Origin: Streptosporangiaceae bacterium NEAU-GS5
GTDB lineage: Bacteria; Actinomycetota; Actinomycetes; Streptosporangiales; Streptosporangiaceae
DNA: 64,000 bases
Reading direction: 5' to 3'
Assembly: GCA_017592665.1 (NCBI GenBank)
Contig: JAGFNW010000010.1
Location: 186,001 to 250,000, forward strand
In this document: positions 26,878-36,421 of the stretch, piece after piece
Numbering within the stretch: the first letter of the stretch is position 1
How the letters are laid out: the number at the start of each line of letters is the position of its first letter
Made by a program: the position numbers and the translations under genes
The notes under the pieces: model-generated
Seen by the model: the letters and a program-made list of their open reading frames with translations, nothing else
What the model was told of the DNA's origin: nothing
Databases searched by the model: none

Positions 26878-29004
26878 GTGCCTGAGAACCGCGAGCTCCC
26901 GACCGACCCACCTCCGGCTCTTCCAGCGGTCGAGGAGTTGCTCAAGGCGGCGGTCACCGAGCTCGGCGGCAGCGAGCGCCCGGGTCAGGTGAAGATGGCC
27001 CAGGCCGTTCAAGATTCGCTCGAATCCGGCGATCATCTCGCCGTCCAGGCGGGCACGGGCACCGGCAAGTCCCTGGCCTACCTGATCCCGGCCATCCGGC
27101 ACGCCGCACAGACAGGCAACGCGGTCGTCGTCTCCACGGCCACCATCGCCCTGCAGCGCCAGCTGGTCGACCGCGACCTGCCCCGCCTGGCCGACGCCCT
27201 GGCCGCCGAGCTCCCGGCCAAGCCCGAGTTCGCGATCCTCAAAGGCCGCCGTAACTACCTGTGCCGCTACAAGATGGCCGACGGCATGCCGGACGACGAG
27301 CCCGACCAGCTGTTCGACCCGCGCGAGGTGAGCGCGACGGGCCGGATGATCCAGCGCATCCAGGAGTGGGCCAACGACACCGAGACGGGCGACCGCGACG
27401 AGCTCGTCCCCGGGGTGAACGACCAGGCCTGGCGGCAGTTCTCGGTGCACGCGAAGGAGTGCCTGGGCGCGCAGCGCTGCCCCAGCGGCCCCGAGTGCTT
27501 CGCCGAGCTGGCCCGCGAGCGCGCCGGCCGCGCCGACGTCGTGGTCACCAACCACGCGCTGCTGGCCATCGACGCCATGGAAGACTTCCCCGTCCTGCCC
27601 GAGCACGACATCGTCGTCGTCGACGAGGCCCACGAGCTGGTCGACCGGGTCACCGCCGTGGTCACCGACGAGCTCTCCGAAAACCTGGTCAACCTGGCCG
27701 TCCGGCGAGCGGCCCGGCTCATCGAGCAGGCCGTCACCGACCGCCTCCAGGAGGCCGCCGAAGACCTGGCGGCCCTCCTGTCGGCCGCTCCCCCCGGCCG
27801 CCTCGACGACCTACCGCAGTCGCTCGGCCTCACCCTGGCCCTCGTCCGCGACGCCTCCGCCGCCTGCATCTCGGCCCTCGGCCCCCGTAACAAGGACAAG
27901 GACGATCCCGACAACATCGGGGCCCGCAAGGCCGCCTTCGCCGGCCTCGACGAGGTCCACGGCACGGCCCAGCGCATGCTCGACGCATTCGCCACCCCTT
28001 CTGCCAGCCTCCTCGGCGCCTCCGCCGAAACCGGCCCCGAGTCCGGGCCCGACCCCATGTCGGCCCGCGTGTCGGAGCGAGACCGAGCCGAGGTCGTCTG
28101 GCTTGAGGCCGCCCACGGCCGGATGCCCCCGACCCTGCGCGTGGCCCCGCTCACCGTCGGCGGAATGCTCCGCGACAAGCTCTTCGGCGACCGCACGGTC
28201 GTCCTGACCAGCGCCACCCTCGCCCTCGGCGGCTCCTTCGACGGCATGGCCGCCCAGTGGGGCCTGCCCTCCGACAAGACCGACAAAGCCAAGAGCGACC
28301 GCGGGGGCCTGCCCTCCGACAAGGCCAAAAGCGACCGCGGCTGGAGCGGGCTCGACGTGGGCTCGCCGTTCGACCACCCGCGGAGCGGCATCCTCTACGT
28401 CGCCAAACACCTCCCGCAGCCGGGCCGCGACGGCCTCCCCGAGGCCTATCTCACCGAGATCACCGAGCTCATCGAGGCCGCCGGCGGGCGCACGCTCGGG
28501 CTGTTCTCCTCCATGCGGGCCGCGAAGGCGGCCACAGAGGCCCTGCGCGACCGGCTCGACGTTCCCCTCCTGTGTCAGGGCGACGACGCCACCTCCCAGC
28601 TGGTCAAGCAGTTCGCGGCCGACCCGGCCACCTGCCTGTTCGGCACGCTGTCGCTGTGGCAGGGCGTCGACGTGCCCGGCCCCTCGCTCACCTGCGTGAT
28701 CATCGACAGGATCCCCTTCCCCCGGCCCGACGACCCGCTGGCCTCCGCCCGCCAGCGGCACGTGGCCGCCCGCGGCGGCAACGGCTTCATGGCGGTCGCC
28801 GCCACCCACGCCGCCCTCCTCCTCGCCCAGGGCGCCGGCCGGCTCCTGCGCTCCATGGACGACCGCGGCGTCGTCGCCGTTCTCGACCCCCGCCTCGCGA
28901 CGGCCCGCTACGGCAGCTTCCTCCTCGAGTCCCTGCCCCCCTTCTGGCGCACCACCGACCCCGCCACCGTCCGCGCCGCCCTCCGCCGCCTCACCACTCC
29001 CTAG
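26878..29004 (+). CDS. DinG/XPD-like ATP-dependent DNA helicase
   Basis: A 708-residue superfamily 2 helicase. Walker A is QAGTGTGKS (residues 57-65) and the DEAH box VVVDEAHEL lies near 244. Four Cys (129 in YLCRYK, then KECLGAQRC and PEC near 195-207) fit the 4Fe-4S cluster of XPD/DinG enzymes, and motif VI is QGAGRLLRS. It should unwind damaged or displaced 5' ends in repair. The start is GTG 26878 with TACGGT 6 nt upstream. A tandem duplication at 28261-28341 inserts a Lys/Ser/Asp-rich stretch between the two helicase domains. No operon partner is seen; the MOSC gene is convergent. Confidence 0.9.
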   Translation: MPENRELPTDPPPALPAVEELLKAAVTELGGSERPGQVKMAQAVQDSLESGDHLAVQAGTGTGKSLAYLIPAIRHAAQTGNAVVVSTATIALQRQLVDRDLPRLADALAAELPAKPEFAILKGRRNYLCRYKMADGMPDDEPDQLFDPREVSATGRMIQRIQEWANDTETGDRDELVPGVNDQAWRQFSVHAKECLGAQRCPSGPECFAELARERAGRADVVVTNHALLAIDAMEDFPVLPEHDIVVVDEAHELVDRVTAVVTDELSENLVNLAVRRAARLIEQAVTDRLQEAAEDLAALLSAAPPGRLDDLPQSLGLTLALVRDASAACISALGPRNKDKDDPDNIGARKAAFAGLDEVHGTAQRMLDAFATPSASLLGASAETGPESGPDPMSARVSERDRAEVVWLEAAHGRMPPTLRVAPLTVGGMLRDKLFGDRTVVLTSATLALGGSFDGMAAQWGLPSDKTDKAKSDRGGLPSDKAKSDRGWSGLDVGSPFDHPRSGILYVAKHLPQPGRDGLPEAYLTEITELIEAAGGRTLGLFSSMRAAKAATEALRDRLDVPLLCQGDDATSQLVKQFAADPATCLFGTLSLWQGVDVPGPSLTCVIIDRIPFPRPDDPLASARQRHVAARGGNGFMAVAATHAALLLAQGAGRLLRSMDDRGVVAVLDPRLATARYGSFLLESLPPFWRTTDPATVRAALRRLTTP
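28261..28341. repeat. In-frame tandem duplication in helicase gene
   Basis: A 45-bp copy and a 36-bp copy, both starting GGCCTGCCCTCCGACAAG, encode GLPSDK...SDRG twice. The second lacks 9 bp of the first. The frame is intact. Confidence 0.9.
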
Positions 29005-29010
29005 CCACCC

Positions 29011-29033
29011 CCCAAGGGCGGCCTATCCTTGGG
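29011..29033. terminator. Weak hairpin between convergent genes
   Basis: CCCAAGG/CCTTGGG (7 bp) with a 9-nt loop lies between the helicase and MOSC gene ends; probable bidirectional terminator. Confidence 0.45.
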
Positions 29034-29039
29034 CGCGAG

Positions 29040-29873
29040 TCAGCGAGTGGTGATGGGAGCGCCGAGGGTCAGGGTGCCGGGAGCGTGGGGGCCGAGCGGC
29101 GTGAGCCGGATGCCGAACCAGGTTTTACCGTCCCACTTGCGATAGCGGGCGAGAGTGCGCAGCGGCTCCTGGCCTTTGGCGCCGGTCGCCGGGTCGTAGA
29201 GGGTGACCGCGCAGCGGTCGCAGATCTCCGTGACCCGGAAGCGCATCTCACCGATCTTGACCTCGCGCCACCCGTCTTCGGCGAAAGGCTCAGCGCCCTC
29301 GACGATGACGTTGGGACGGAAGCGGGCGATGTCGAGAGGCTCGGGCAGGTCCTCGCCGCGTTCGACGGCGTCTTGGGCGATCCAGTCGTTGAGCTGCCGC
29401 ATGGACGACGCCGAGGCGAGCAGGAGCGGCGCATCCCAGGCGAAGCTCACTATCTCGCCCGGGAGCCCACCATGGGCGGGGTCGGTGGACCGCCGCGCCG
29501 GGTCGTCCAACCACACAAGCCGGGCGGTCGTGCCGAGCAGCTTCGTCAACCATGCGTGCGCCTCGTCGGAGGCGAGGACGGCCTCGTTGAGCCCGGTGTA
29601 GCCGACCGGGACGCGTTGCCCGTCCAGCGGCGGTGAGACGGTCAGTTCCGGCAGGCCGTCCGCGCACAGGATCAGGATGTCGCCGGACAGCGCGGCCGTG
29701 ACCCGGAGCAGGCGGGAGTGCTCACCTGACCAGAGGTTGTCGCCGCGTTCGTCCACGACCGCCCAGCGGCGGTCACCGACGAGGCCCCATCGCTCTACGA
29801 CGGCCCGTTCGACCCGAACCCCCAGCCCAGATTTGAGCGGATATATCCGGATATCAGCCAGCCTCACGAGCAT
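29040..29873 (-). CDS. MOSC-domain protein (molybdenum-sulfur chemistry)
   Basis: A 277-residue protein with the N-terminal beta-barrel (MOSC_N, starting DIRIYPLKSGLGV) and a MOSC domain. RFRPNVIVEG and the conserved Cys in ICDRCAVTL are the family signatures. Relatives include YcbX and mARC, molybdenum-cofactor proteins that reduce N-hydroxylated compounds. The Cys would ligate Mo. ATG 29873 is used; GTG 29867 is possible. It lies downstream of no same-strand gene and is convergent with the helicase. The electron partner and substrate are unknown. Confidence 0.9.
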   Translation of the reverse strand: MLVRLADIRIYPLKSGLGVRVERAVVERWGLVGDRRWAVVDERGDNLWSGEHSRLLRVTAALSGDILILCADGLPELTVSPPLDGQRVPVGYTGLNEAVLASDEAHAWLTKLLGTTARLVWLDDPARRSTDPAHGGLPGEIVSFAWDAPLLLASASSMRQLNDWIAQDAVERGEDLPEPLDIARFRPNVIVEGAEPFAEDGWREVKIGEMRFRVTEICDRCAVTLYDPATGAKGQEPLRTLARYRKWDGKTWFGIRLTPLGPHAPGTLTLGAPITTR

Positions 29874-29946
29874 GAGAGTAATGAGCCCGCCCGCTTAACA
29901 CCACCGCACGCCCATAGCGTCGCCGGCTGCTACGGCGGCAGGCCGC

Positions 29947-30840
29947 TCAGCCTGGGCGGCGTCCCCATGCCGAGATCAGCGGCGCGAGGGTGAGATCGAG
30001 CTCGCCGGCATCGACGGCGGCCAGGTGCGCGTCGATCTCGACGTCGTCGGCCAGCCCCGCGGCCAGCAACTCGGCGCGGACCATGCGCACCGTCGCGGCC
30101 TCCAGCCGGTCGCAGGCCACCCCGCCGACCGGGAAGCAACCGGCCGCCGTGACATCGACCAGGCCCGCCGCACGCAACGCCCGCGGCAGCGTACGGCCAA
30201 AGCGCAGATCGGCGCCGCGGCGGGTCATCAACTCCCGGACGGCGCGCCGCAGCCGGTTGGCGCGGCGCTGCGCCGGGCCTACCTCATCGAGGCAGGCCAG
30301 CGGCTGGAGCTCGGTGTCGGCATCCTCCACCAACAGCCAGCCGCCGGGCCGCAGTGCCGCCACCATCGTCGCCAGCGCCCGGGCACGGTCGGGCACGTGA
30401 ACGAGCACGAGCCGCGCGTGCACCAGGTCGAACGTGCCCGGCTGCGGCGGCGGATCCCCGACGACGTCGTGCCGGAGCACCTCATACGCGCCGTGCGGGT
30501 CCAGCCAGGCCGGATTGATGTCCGTGGCCAGCACGTGACCGGTTGGTCCGACGGCCCTGGCGAGCGCCTCGGGAATGCTGGGGCCTCCGGCACCGACTTC
30601 CCAGCAGCGCCAGCCCGCCCCCACTCCCATCCGGTCAAAGTGGCCACGCGTGACACCGTCGAACAGTTCGGCGAGCCACGTGAACCGCTCGCCCGCCTCG
30701 ACCCGGGCGTTGTCGAGCAGGTAGCGGTGATCCGGCGACGGGGGCCCGGACCGCGCGCCGGCAGCATTCACCGGCCCGCCCGCGGTCGTGTCCGGCTGGG
30801 GCCCGGGGTCGACGACGGGCTGCGATGAACTCATGCCCAC
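29947..30840 (-). CDS. Class I SAM-dependent methyltransferase
   Basis: A 297-residue cytoplasmic enzyme with a Rossmann SAM site: motif I CWEVGAGGPSIPEAL, acidic ATDINPAWL, and motif post-II FDLVHARLVLVHVPD. A Pro/Gly-rich head of about 35 residues precedes RYLLDNARVEAGERF, typical of UbiE-like methyltransferases of actinobacterial secondary metabolism and lipid modification. The substrate is unknown. It is separated from the MOSC gene by 73 bp on the same strand, which allows but does not prove co-transcription. Confidence 0.88.
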   Translation of the reverse strand: MGMSSSQPVVDPGPQPDTTAGGPVNAAGARSGPPSPDHRYLLDNARVEAGERFTWLAELFDGVTRGHFDRMGVGAGWRCWEVGAGGPSIPEALARAVGPTGHVLATDINPAWLDPHGAYEVLRHDVVGDPPPQPGTFDLVHARLVLVHVPDRARALATMVAALRPGGWLLVEDADTELQPLACLDEVGPAQRRANRLRRAVRELMTRRGADLRFGRTLPRALRAAGLVDVTAAGCFPVGGVACDRLEAATVRMVRAELLAAGLADDVEIDAHLAAVDAGELDLTLAPLISAWGRRPG

Positions 30841-30915
30841 ATCCTCACGTCCTACCGCGTGCTGTGTCAGCGCGCCACGGGATGAAACCGGTCACAGCCT
30901 GCCAACGGGCAAGCC

Positions 30916-31677
30916 CTAGTCGAAGGGGTGGAGAGCGGGACGTTTGGGGGTGATGTTGTCGCCGGAGGAGGTGCCACGGAGGCGGCGGGCGATCCAGGGG
31001 CCGAAGTGTTCGCGCAGCCACTGGGCGTCCTCGCGGCGCTTCAGGCGCGGGTCGATGACCTCGCGGGCCGGCCAGGTCTTGCGCCAGCTCTCCTCGCCTC
31101 GGGCGCCGATCACATCGAGGACCTTCGCGGCCACCAGCCGATGCCCTTCCTCGTTCATGTGCAGCCGGTCATCGCTCCAGGCCCGCCAGTCGCGCAGGCC
31201 CTGCATCGACCACTGGTCGACGAGGTGGCAGCCGTACAGATCGGCGATGGATCTGATGTGCAGGAAGAACGTGGCGAACTTGCCCCGGGCGCGGCGCATG
31301 ATGGGGGTGTCGCGCGGGTCGACGCCGGTGAACAGCAGCACGTCGGCGCCGCTCTCCCGCAGGTCCCGTACGGCTCTCGCCAGCGTCTTGGCCATCAGGT
31401 CGGGATCGCTGCCCGGCCGGAGGAGGTCGTTTCCGCCCGCGCACAGGCTGACCAGGTCGGCCCGCATGGCCACGGCGACCGGCACCTGATCGCGGACGAT
31501 CTGCTCGAGCAGCCTCCCCCGCACCGCGAGGTTGGCGTAGCGGAATCCCGGCTCGAGCTCGGCCAGCCGTTCGGCCACGCGGTCGGCCCAGCCGCGGAAA
31601 CGGCCGTCAGGCCCGGGATCGTTGAGTCCCTCGGTGAAACTGTCACCAACTGCGACAAAAGACGTGTATTTCATCAT
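30916..31677 (-). CDS. SGNH/GDSL-family hydrolase
   Basis: A 253-residue esterase-fold protein. Block I is [11 protein letters not shown] (Ser13), block [11 protein letters not shown], and the Asp/His pair lies in [11 protein letters not shown]. No signal peptide is seen, so it should act in the cytoplasm on an ester or acyl group. Its start overlaps the end of aroQ (stop TGA in GGATGATGA), placing it as the last gene of the aro operon. A role in aromatic amino-acid synthesis is not known and the link may be only transcriptional. Confidence 0.9.
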   Translation of the reverse strand: MMKYTSFVAVGDSFTEGLNDPGPDGRFRGWADRVAERLAELEPGFRYANLAVRGRLLEQIVRDQVPVAVAMRADLVSLCAGGNDLLRPGSDPDLMAKTLARAVRDLRESGADVLLFTGVDPRDTPIMRRARGKFATFFLHIRSIADLYGCHLVDQWSMQGLRDWRAWSDDRLHMNEEGHRLVAAKVLDVIGARGEESWRKTWPAREVIDPRLKRREDAQWLREHFGPWIARRLRGTSSGDNITPKRPALHPFD

Positions 31678-32108
31678 CCATCAGTATCGGCGATGGCCCG
31701 GAGCGCCAGAACATACGACTGGAGCCCGAAGCCGGCGATGGTGCCGGTGGCGACGGCCGAGACGACCGAGGTGTGCCGGAACTCCTCGCGCGCGCTCGGG
31801 TTCGAGATGTGGACCTCGATGAGCGGCGCGGTCTTCTGGGCGATCGCGTCCCGCAGGGCGTACGAGTAATGGGTGAAGGCGGCCGGATTGAGCACGACCG
31901 GGGTGCGGCCGTCGGCCGCCTCGTGAAGCCAGTGCACGAGCTCGGCCTCGTCGTCGGTCTGCCGCACGTCGACGTGCAGGCCGAGCTCGCGCCCGGTCTC
32001 GCGGCACAGGTGCGCCAGGTCGTCGAAGGTCTGCGCGCCGTAGACGTCGGGCTCGCGGGTGCCGAGCCGGCTCAGGTTGGGGCCGTTCAGGACGAGTACG
32101 TTTTTCAT
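31674..32108 (-). CDS. aroQ: Type II 3-dehydroquinate dehydratase
   Basis: A 144-residue enzyme of normal type II length, dehydrating 3-dehydroquinate to 3-dehydroshikimate (third shikimate step) as a dodecamer. NGPNLSRLG, catalytic Tyr in [37 protein letters not shown] and GFGLQSY are present. Its ATG 32108 overlaps the aroB stop as ATGA, and its stop overlaps the GDSL start, so it is inside a coupled operon. Confidence 0.97.
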   Translation of the reverse strand: MKNVLVLNGPNLSRLGTREPDVYGAQTFDDLAHLCRETGRELGLHVDVRQTDDEAELVHWLHEAADGRTPVVLNPAAFTHYSYALRDAIAQKTAPLIEVHISNPSAREEFRHTSVVSAVATGTIAGFGLQSYVLALRAIADTDG

Positions 32109-33181
32109 CGGCCCACCTCGTAGTAAGCGGCTTCCAGCAGTTCCTCGGACGGATCCACAAGGCGCGACGGCTTGCCGATCGCGTCGAGGACGACGAATCG
32201 CAGCACGGCCCCGCGGCTCTTCTTGTCGACGCGCATGTGGTCGCGGAGCTCGGGCCAGGCTTCCCGCCGATAGGCGGTGGGAAGGCCGACGGACGTGAGA
32301 ATGGATCTTGTGCGGTCCACGACGTCGTCGCCCACGCGGCCGGCGAGCCTGGCCAGCTCGGCCGCATAGACCATGCCGATGGCGACGGCCTCGCCGTGCC
32401 TGATCCGGAACTCCTCCACCCGCTCGATCGCGTGCCCGAGGGTGTGCCCGTAGTTGAGGATCTCCCGCAGCCCGCTCTCGCGCAGATCGGCGCCGACCAC
32501 GTCGGCCTTGATCTGGATCTTCCGCTCGATGAGCTGCCGGGTGTGCTCGCCCTCGGGCGTACAGGCGCCTTCGGGGTCGTCCTCGATCAACATGAGGATG
32601 GTCGGGTCGGCGATGAACCCGCCTTTGACGATCTCGGCGAGACCGGCCACATAGTCCGGCCGGGGGACGCTGACCAGCGTGGCCAGGTCGCACAGCACCC
32701 CGGCAGGCGGATGGAAGGAGCCGACGAGGTTCTTGCCTTCGGGCGTGTTGATGCCGGTCTTGCCGCCGACGGCCGCGTCGACCATGCCGAGCAGCGTCGT
32801 CGGGACGTTGACCAGCTGGACGCCGCGCAGCCAGGTCGCGGCCGCGAACCCGGCGAGGTCGGTGGTCGCGCCGCCGCCGACGCCGACGACCGCGTCGCTC
32901 CTGGTCAGCCCGAACCGTCCGAACGCCGACCACAGCTCGGCCGCCACCTGCGACGTCTTGGCCTGCTCGCCGTCGGGCACGGGCAGCGCCACGATCTCGA
33001 GGCCGGCCGCCTCGATCACGCCGCACACGGGGCGCGCGATCTCCGGCAGCGACGCGGGGTGCACCACGGCGACCGTGCGCACACTGGGCGACAGCAGCCC
33101 GGGCAGCTCGGCGAGCACACCCGTGCCCACCACCACGTCGTACGGCTGGTCGCCCCGGACCCGGATCCGGCTGCTGCTCAC
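32105..33181 (-). CDS. aroB: 3-dehydroquinate synthase
   Basis: A 358-residue NAD- and zinc-dependent enzyme converting DAHP to 3-dehydroquinate. [39 protein letters not shown], and zinc ligands Glu in AEIVKGG and His in [11 protein letters not shown] and [10 protein letters not shown] are present. Start GTG 33181 overlaps the aroK stop as GTGA. Gene order aroC-aroK-aroB-aroQ is the usual actinobacterial arrangement. Confidence 0.97.
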   Translation of the reverse strand: MSSSRIRVRGDQPYDVVVGTGVLAELPGLLSPSVRTVAVVHPASLPEIARPVCGVIEAAGLEIVALPVPDGEQAKTSQVAAELWSAFGRFGLTRSDAVVGVGGGATTDLAGFAAATWLRGVQLVNVPTTLLGMVDAAVGGKTGINTPEGKNLVGSFHPPAGVLCDLATLVSVPRPDYVAGLAEIVKGGFIADPTILMLIEDDPEGACTPEGEHTRQLIERKIQIKADVVGADLRESGLREILNYGHTLGHAIERVEEFRIRHGEAVAIGMVYAAELARLAGRVGDDVVDRTRSILTSVGLPTAYRREAWPELRDHMRVDKKSRGAVLRFVVLDAIGKPSRLVDPSEELLEAAYYEVGR

Positions 33182-33687
33182 GCCAGCCCCTTGACGATCT
33201 CCGCGACGATGTCGTCCGGCTCGTGGTCGTCGGTCGCGATCGTGATCGCGGCGAGCCGCTCGTAGATGGGCCTGCGCTCCTCCATCAGCGTGCGGAGGCG
33301 GCTGCGGGGATTGAGCACGAGCAGCGGCCGCGCCGCGGCCAGCCCCACCCGCCGGACCGCCTGGTCGAGCCCCACCTGCAGGTATACGACGTGGTGCCCA
33401 GCCAGCAGCTCCTGCGTCAGCGGGCTGAGGACGGCGCCGCCGCCGAGCGACAGCACGCCGTCGTGGCCGGACAGCGCGTCGCGTACGGCTGTCGCCTCCA
33501 GCTCCCGGAAACGCTCCTCGCCGTCGTCGACGAACACGTCGCTGACGCTCTTTCCGGCCTTGTCCTCGACGTCGGTGTCGGTGTCGCGGAAACCGACCCC
33601 GAGCCTTTCGGCCAGCAGCCGGCCGACCGTCGTCTTGCCCGATCCTGGCGGGCCGATGAGCACCGCCGCGGGACGCCTCGTTTGCAT
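33178..33687 (-). CDS. aroK: Shikimate kinase
   Basis: A 169-residue P-loop kinase phosphorylating shikimate at O3. Walker [10 protein letters not shown], shikimate-binding [15 protein letters not shown], and adenine/lid Arg residues in [15 protein letters not shown] are intact. ATG 33687 is preferred, with GAGG about 10 nt upstream; GTG 33693 is an alternative but sits too close to it. It overlaps aroB by four bases and is 96 bp downstream of aroC. Confidence 0.97.
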   Translation of the reverse strand: MQTRRPAAVLIGPPGSGKTTVGRLLAERLGVGFRDTDTDVEDKAGKSVSDVFVDDGEERFRELEATAVRDALSGHDGVLSLGGGAVLSPLTQELLAGHHVVYLQVGLDQAVRRVGLAAARPLLVLNPRSRLRTLMEERRPIYERLAAITIATDDHEPDDIVAEIVKGLA

Positions 33688-33776
33688 GATCACGAACCTC
33701 GGTAGCTTGGGAAAGGGAATTCGTGCATGATCACCAACCTGCCGGCCTGCGTGGCGGGAGATCCTGCAAGATCACG
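33684..33776. repeat. 41-bp-period repeat between aroC and aroK
   Basis: GCATGATCACGAACCT (33684), GCATGATCACCAACCT (33725) and GCAAGATCACG (33766) recur at exactly 41-bp spacing. The first overlaps the aroK start. Possible regulatory sites or decayed duplications. Confidence 0.6.
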
Positions 33777-33783
33777 CGGGGGG

Positions 33784-34959
33784 TTATTTGATGACGAGGG
33801 AGGAGAGGTAGCCGGAGAGGTTGCGGGCCACTTCTTCTATGGAGTCGCCGCCGAACTTCTCGATGGCGGCGTCGGCGAGGACGAGGGCGACCATGGCTTC
33901 GGCGACGATGCCGGCGGCCGGGACGGCGCAGACGTCGGAGCGCTCGTGGTGGGCCTTGGCGGCCTCGCCGGTCAGCACGTCGATCGTGGCGAGCGCGCGC
34001 GGCACGGTCGAGATGGGCTTCATGGCGGCGCTCACCCGCAGCGGCTCGCCGTTGGTCATGCCGCCTTCGAGGCCTCCGGCCCGATTGGTCACCCGGCGGA
34101 CGCCATCGTCGTTGACGATCTCGTCGTGCGCCTCCGAGCCGGGCCGGCGGGCCGTCTCGAACCCGTCGCCCACCCCGACACCCTTGATCGCCTGGATGCC
34201 CATGAGGGCTCCGGCCAGCCGGGAGTCAAGCCGCCGATCCCAGTGGGTGTAGCTGCCGAGGCCCGGGGGCAACCCGTAGGCCACGACCTCGACGACGCCG
34301 CCGAGCGTGTCGGCGTCCTTGTGGGCCTTGTCGATCGCGGCGATCATCGCGGCGCTGCCCTCGGGATCGAGGCAGCGGACCGGGTCGGCGTCGATGGCGT
34401 CGCGATCCTCGGGCCGGGGCAGCTCGCGGGACGGCGTCACGGCCGGGCCGATCGACACGACGTGGCTGACGATCTCGATGCCGAGCGCCTGCCGCAGGAA
34501 CCGGCGGGCCACCTCGCCGAGCGCGACCCGGGCGGCCGTCTCACGCGCGCTGGCCCGGTCGAGGACGGGCCGGGCGTCGTCGAAACCGTATTTCTGCATG
34601 CCGGCCAGGTCGGCGTGGCCGGGACGCGGCCGGGACCGCGGGGCGTTGCGCGCCAGGCCTTCCAGAATCGCGGGGTCGACGGGGTCGGCCCCCATCACCT
34701 GCTCCCACTTGGGCCACTCGGTGTTGCCGATGCGGATGGCGACCGGGGAGCCGATGGTGCGGCCGTGCCGCACGCCGCCGACGACCGTCACGACGTCCTG
34801 CTCGAACTTCATCCGCGCGCCGCGGCCGTAGCCGAGCCGGCGTCGCGCCAGCGCCTCGTCGATGGCGGACGTGGTCACCTCGACCCCGGCGGGCAGGCCC
34901 TCCATGATCGCGACGAGCTCGGGGCCGTGCGACTCCCCTGCGGTCAACCAGCGCAACAT
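33784..34959 (-). CDS. aroC: Chorismate synthase
   Basis: A 391-residue FMN-dependent enzyme releasing phosphate from EPSP to give chorismate. [38 protein letters not shown] and [12 protein letters not shown] are the conserved flavin/substrate motifs. ATG 34959 is supported by homology at [15 protein letters not shown] 34965 is possible. It lies 32 bp after the prepilin peptidase gene on the same strand. Confidence 0.97.
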   Translation of the reverse strand: MLRWLTAGESHGPELVAIMEGLPAGVEVTTSAIDEALARRRLGYGRGARMKFEQDVVTVVGGVRHGRTIGSPVAIRIGNTEWPKWEQVMGADPVDPAILEGLARNAPRSRPRPGHADLAGMQKYGFDDARPVLDRASARETAARVALGEVARRFLRQALGIEIVSHVVSIGPAVTPSRELPRPEDRDAIDADPVRCLDPEGSAAMIAAIDKAHKDADTLGGVVEVVAYGLPPGLGSYTHWDRRLDSRLAGALMGIQAIKGVGVGDGFETARRPGSEAHDEIVNDDGVRRVTNRAGGLEGGMTNGEPLRVSAAMKPISTVPRALATIDVLTGEAAKAHHERSDVCAVPAAGIVAEAMVALVLADAAIEKFGGDSIEEVARNLSGYLSSLVIK

Positions 34960-34991
34960 GGACACAAGTCTTCCACGCCCGGGGCGGTGGG

Positions 34992-35657
34992 CTAGCCGCC
35001 GACGCAGACCCCCAGCAACGCCCCGGCCAGCATGAAAGGCCCGAAAGGGAACTCGGTCGAGCGGGTGGCCCGGCGGGCGGCCAGCAGGCCCACGGCGTAC
35101 AGCGCGCCCATGACATGCGCGCCGAGGCCGGCCACGACCGTCGCGTAGGGCCCGACGGCGCCTGTGACCAGGCCGATCAGGCCGGCCAGCTTGACGTCGC
35201 CGAGCCCGATCCCGGCCGGTCGCGCCAGCCACAGCAGCGCGTACACACCCCCGAGGGCGCACGCGCACACCAGCGCGACCGGCAGCCGCCCGCTGGGGAC
35301 CAGCAGCGCGATCAGGATCGGATAGGAGGGAAGCGTGAGGGCGTCCGGCAGGCGCAGGGTCCGCCAGTCGACCACGGTCAGCACGACGCCGAGGACGGCG
35401 AAGTAGAGCGCGGCCGCGAGCGGCCATCCGCCCGGGGCCCGCCAGACCACGAGGCCGCAGACCGCCGCCGTGGCGATCTCGACGCGGTAGGGCGCGCGGG
35501 GCACGGGCGGCGTCCGCAGAGCGGATCGGAACGCGGCCGCCGCCTGCTTGCGGGGGTCGTCGGCGCCGCTGGTGAAGCCGTCGGCGAGCGTACGCCCGAG
35601 GCTTCCGGCGACCAGGCCCAAACCCAGGGCGCAGACTTCGGCCCACAGCACCGACAC
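34992..35657 (-). CDS. A24 prepilin peptidase-like protein
   Basis: A 221-residue polytopic membrane protein with the two catalytic Asp of type IV prepilin peptidases in [14 protein letters not shown] and GLGDVKLAG. It lacks the N-terminal Cys-rich methyltransferase domain of PilD, like TadV-type enzymes. It would cleave leader peptides of pilin-like proteins at the membrane, though no pilin or pilus gene is in this window. It precedes aroC, an association common in actinobacteria whose reason is unclear. Confidence 0.88.
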   Translation of the reverse strand: MSVLWAEVCALGLGLVAGSLGRTLADGFTSGADDPRKQAAAAFRSALRTPPVPRAPYRVEIATAAVCGLVVWRAPGGWPLAAALYFAVLGVVLTVVDWRTLRLPDALTLPSYPILIALLVPSGRLPVALVCACALGGVYALLWLARPAGIGLGDVKLAGLIGLVTGAVGPYATVVAGLGAHVMGALYAVGLLAARRATRSTEFPFGPFMLAGALLGVCVGG

Positions 35658-35713
35658 GCGGCCGACCCTAACCCGTCATTCGCACCTTCGAGGCCAGAAC
35701 CGCGGCATTTGGT

Positions 35714-35839
35714 CTATGGCTCGTCGTCGCCGTCGTGGAGGCTGTCGAAACTCTCACGCAGCAGGCTGATCCACTCGGCCCACTGCTCCTCATCAGGCAT
35801 CACCGGTATCACGGTAATCAGACTGACACAAAGAGTCAC
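35714..35839 (-). CDS. Candidate 41-residue small protein
   Basis: A short frame starts at GTG 35839, overlapping the sseB-like stop as GTGA, and ends at TAG 35714. The C-terminal part MPDEEQWAEWISLLRESFDS is amphipathic and ends in DGDDEP, strongly acidic. ATG inside the frame could instead start a 28-residue form. The position between the sseB-like gene and pilD, with a coupled start, argues for translation. I recognise no family. Confidence 0.4.
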   Translation of the reverse strand: MTLCVSLITVIPVMPDEEQWAEWISLLRESFDSLHDGDDEP

Positions 35840-36384
35840 CTTACGGGACGGAATCGAGAAATCACTCTACGCAGTCGGCTGCCGGGCGCCACGCGAAGGC
35901 GGGTGCCCAGAGAATCCCTGGCGGCGGGGTCGGCGATGGCGGCGAGCGTCTGGAGCGCCGCTCCTTCCAGCGTGAACGGCACCGGCCCGGCCACGTCGAC
36001 CACGACCGCGGCGGCCCGCTCGTGGAGGGCGGCCTGGCAGACCTGCGGCCCCGTGGCCTGGATCGGGCGCGCGTCGGCCCGCCACAGGCGCAGCGACTCG
36101 GACCCGGTGAAGGCCAGGACCGCCTCGCGGCCGTCGCGTCCGACCAGCTTGGGAAGGGCCATGTCGCTGCTCTTCTCCCGGCGCAGCCCGTCGTCGCCGG
36201 TCTCCGACTCGGTCAGCACCGCGACCACGGGCACCAGGAGCCGGGCCGCGGCCAGTGCCGCGAGCACGTCGGCGGCGGACGCCTTCTCCTGCTGGAAGGC
36301 GGTCAGGGCGGCGACCACGGCCCGATCGGCGGCGCCGTCGTCGCCGGGGACCAGGGGTTGCGGGATGTCGTGCGCGCTCGGCAT
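35836..36384 (-). CDS. SseB-family protein
   Basis: A 182-residue cytoplasmic protein matching the SseB N-terminal-type domain: AALTAFQQEKASAADVLAAL, ARLLVPVVAVL, LPKLVGRDGREAVLAFTG and the DVAGPVPFTLEG strand. Function is not established in actinobacteria; enteric SseB enhances serine sensitivity or is unrelated to the type III chaperone of the same name. ATG 36384 has GAGAGG upstream; longer frames read into the divergent dehydrogenase. It heads a same-strand series leading to pilD and aroCKBQ. Confidence 0.8.
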   Translation of the reverse strand: MPSAHDIPQPLVPGDDGAADRAVVAALTAFQQEKASAADVLAALAAARLLVPVVAVLTESETGDDGLRREKSSDMALPKLVGRDGREAVLAFTGSESLRLWRADARPIQATGPQVCQAALHERAAAVVVDVAGPVPFTLEGAALQTLAAIADPAARDSLGTRLRVAPGSRLRRVISRFRPVR

Positions 36385-36421
36385 TTGGGCCTCTCGGGAT
36401 TCAGGCTTAAGGATAGTTCCC

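Noticed and set aside
29845-29854. Palindrome GGATATATCC near the MOSC start
   Set aside because: It lies within the MOSC coding region encoding the conserved IYPLK segment, so coding constraint explains it.
30898-30915. Terminator after the GDSL gene
   Set aside because: Only four paired bases plus a mismatch around a short loop; too weak to call.
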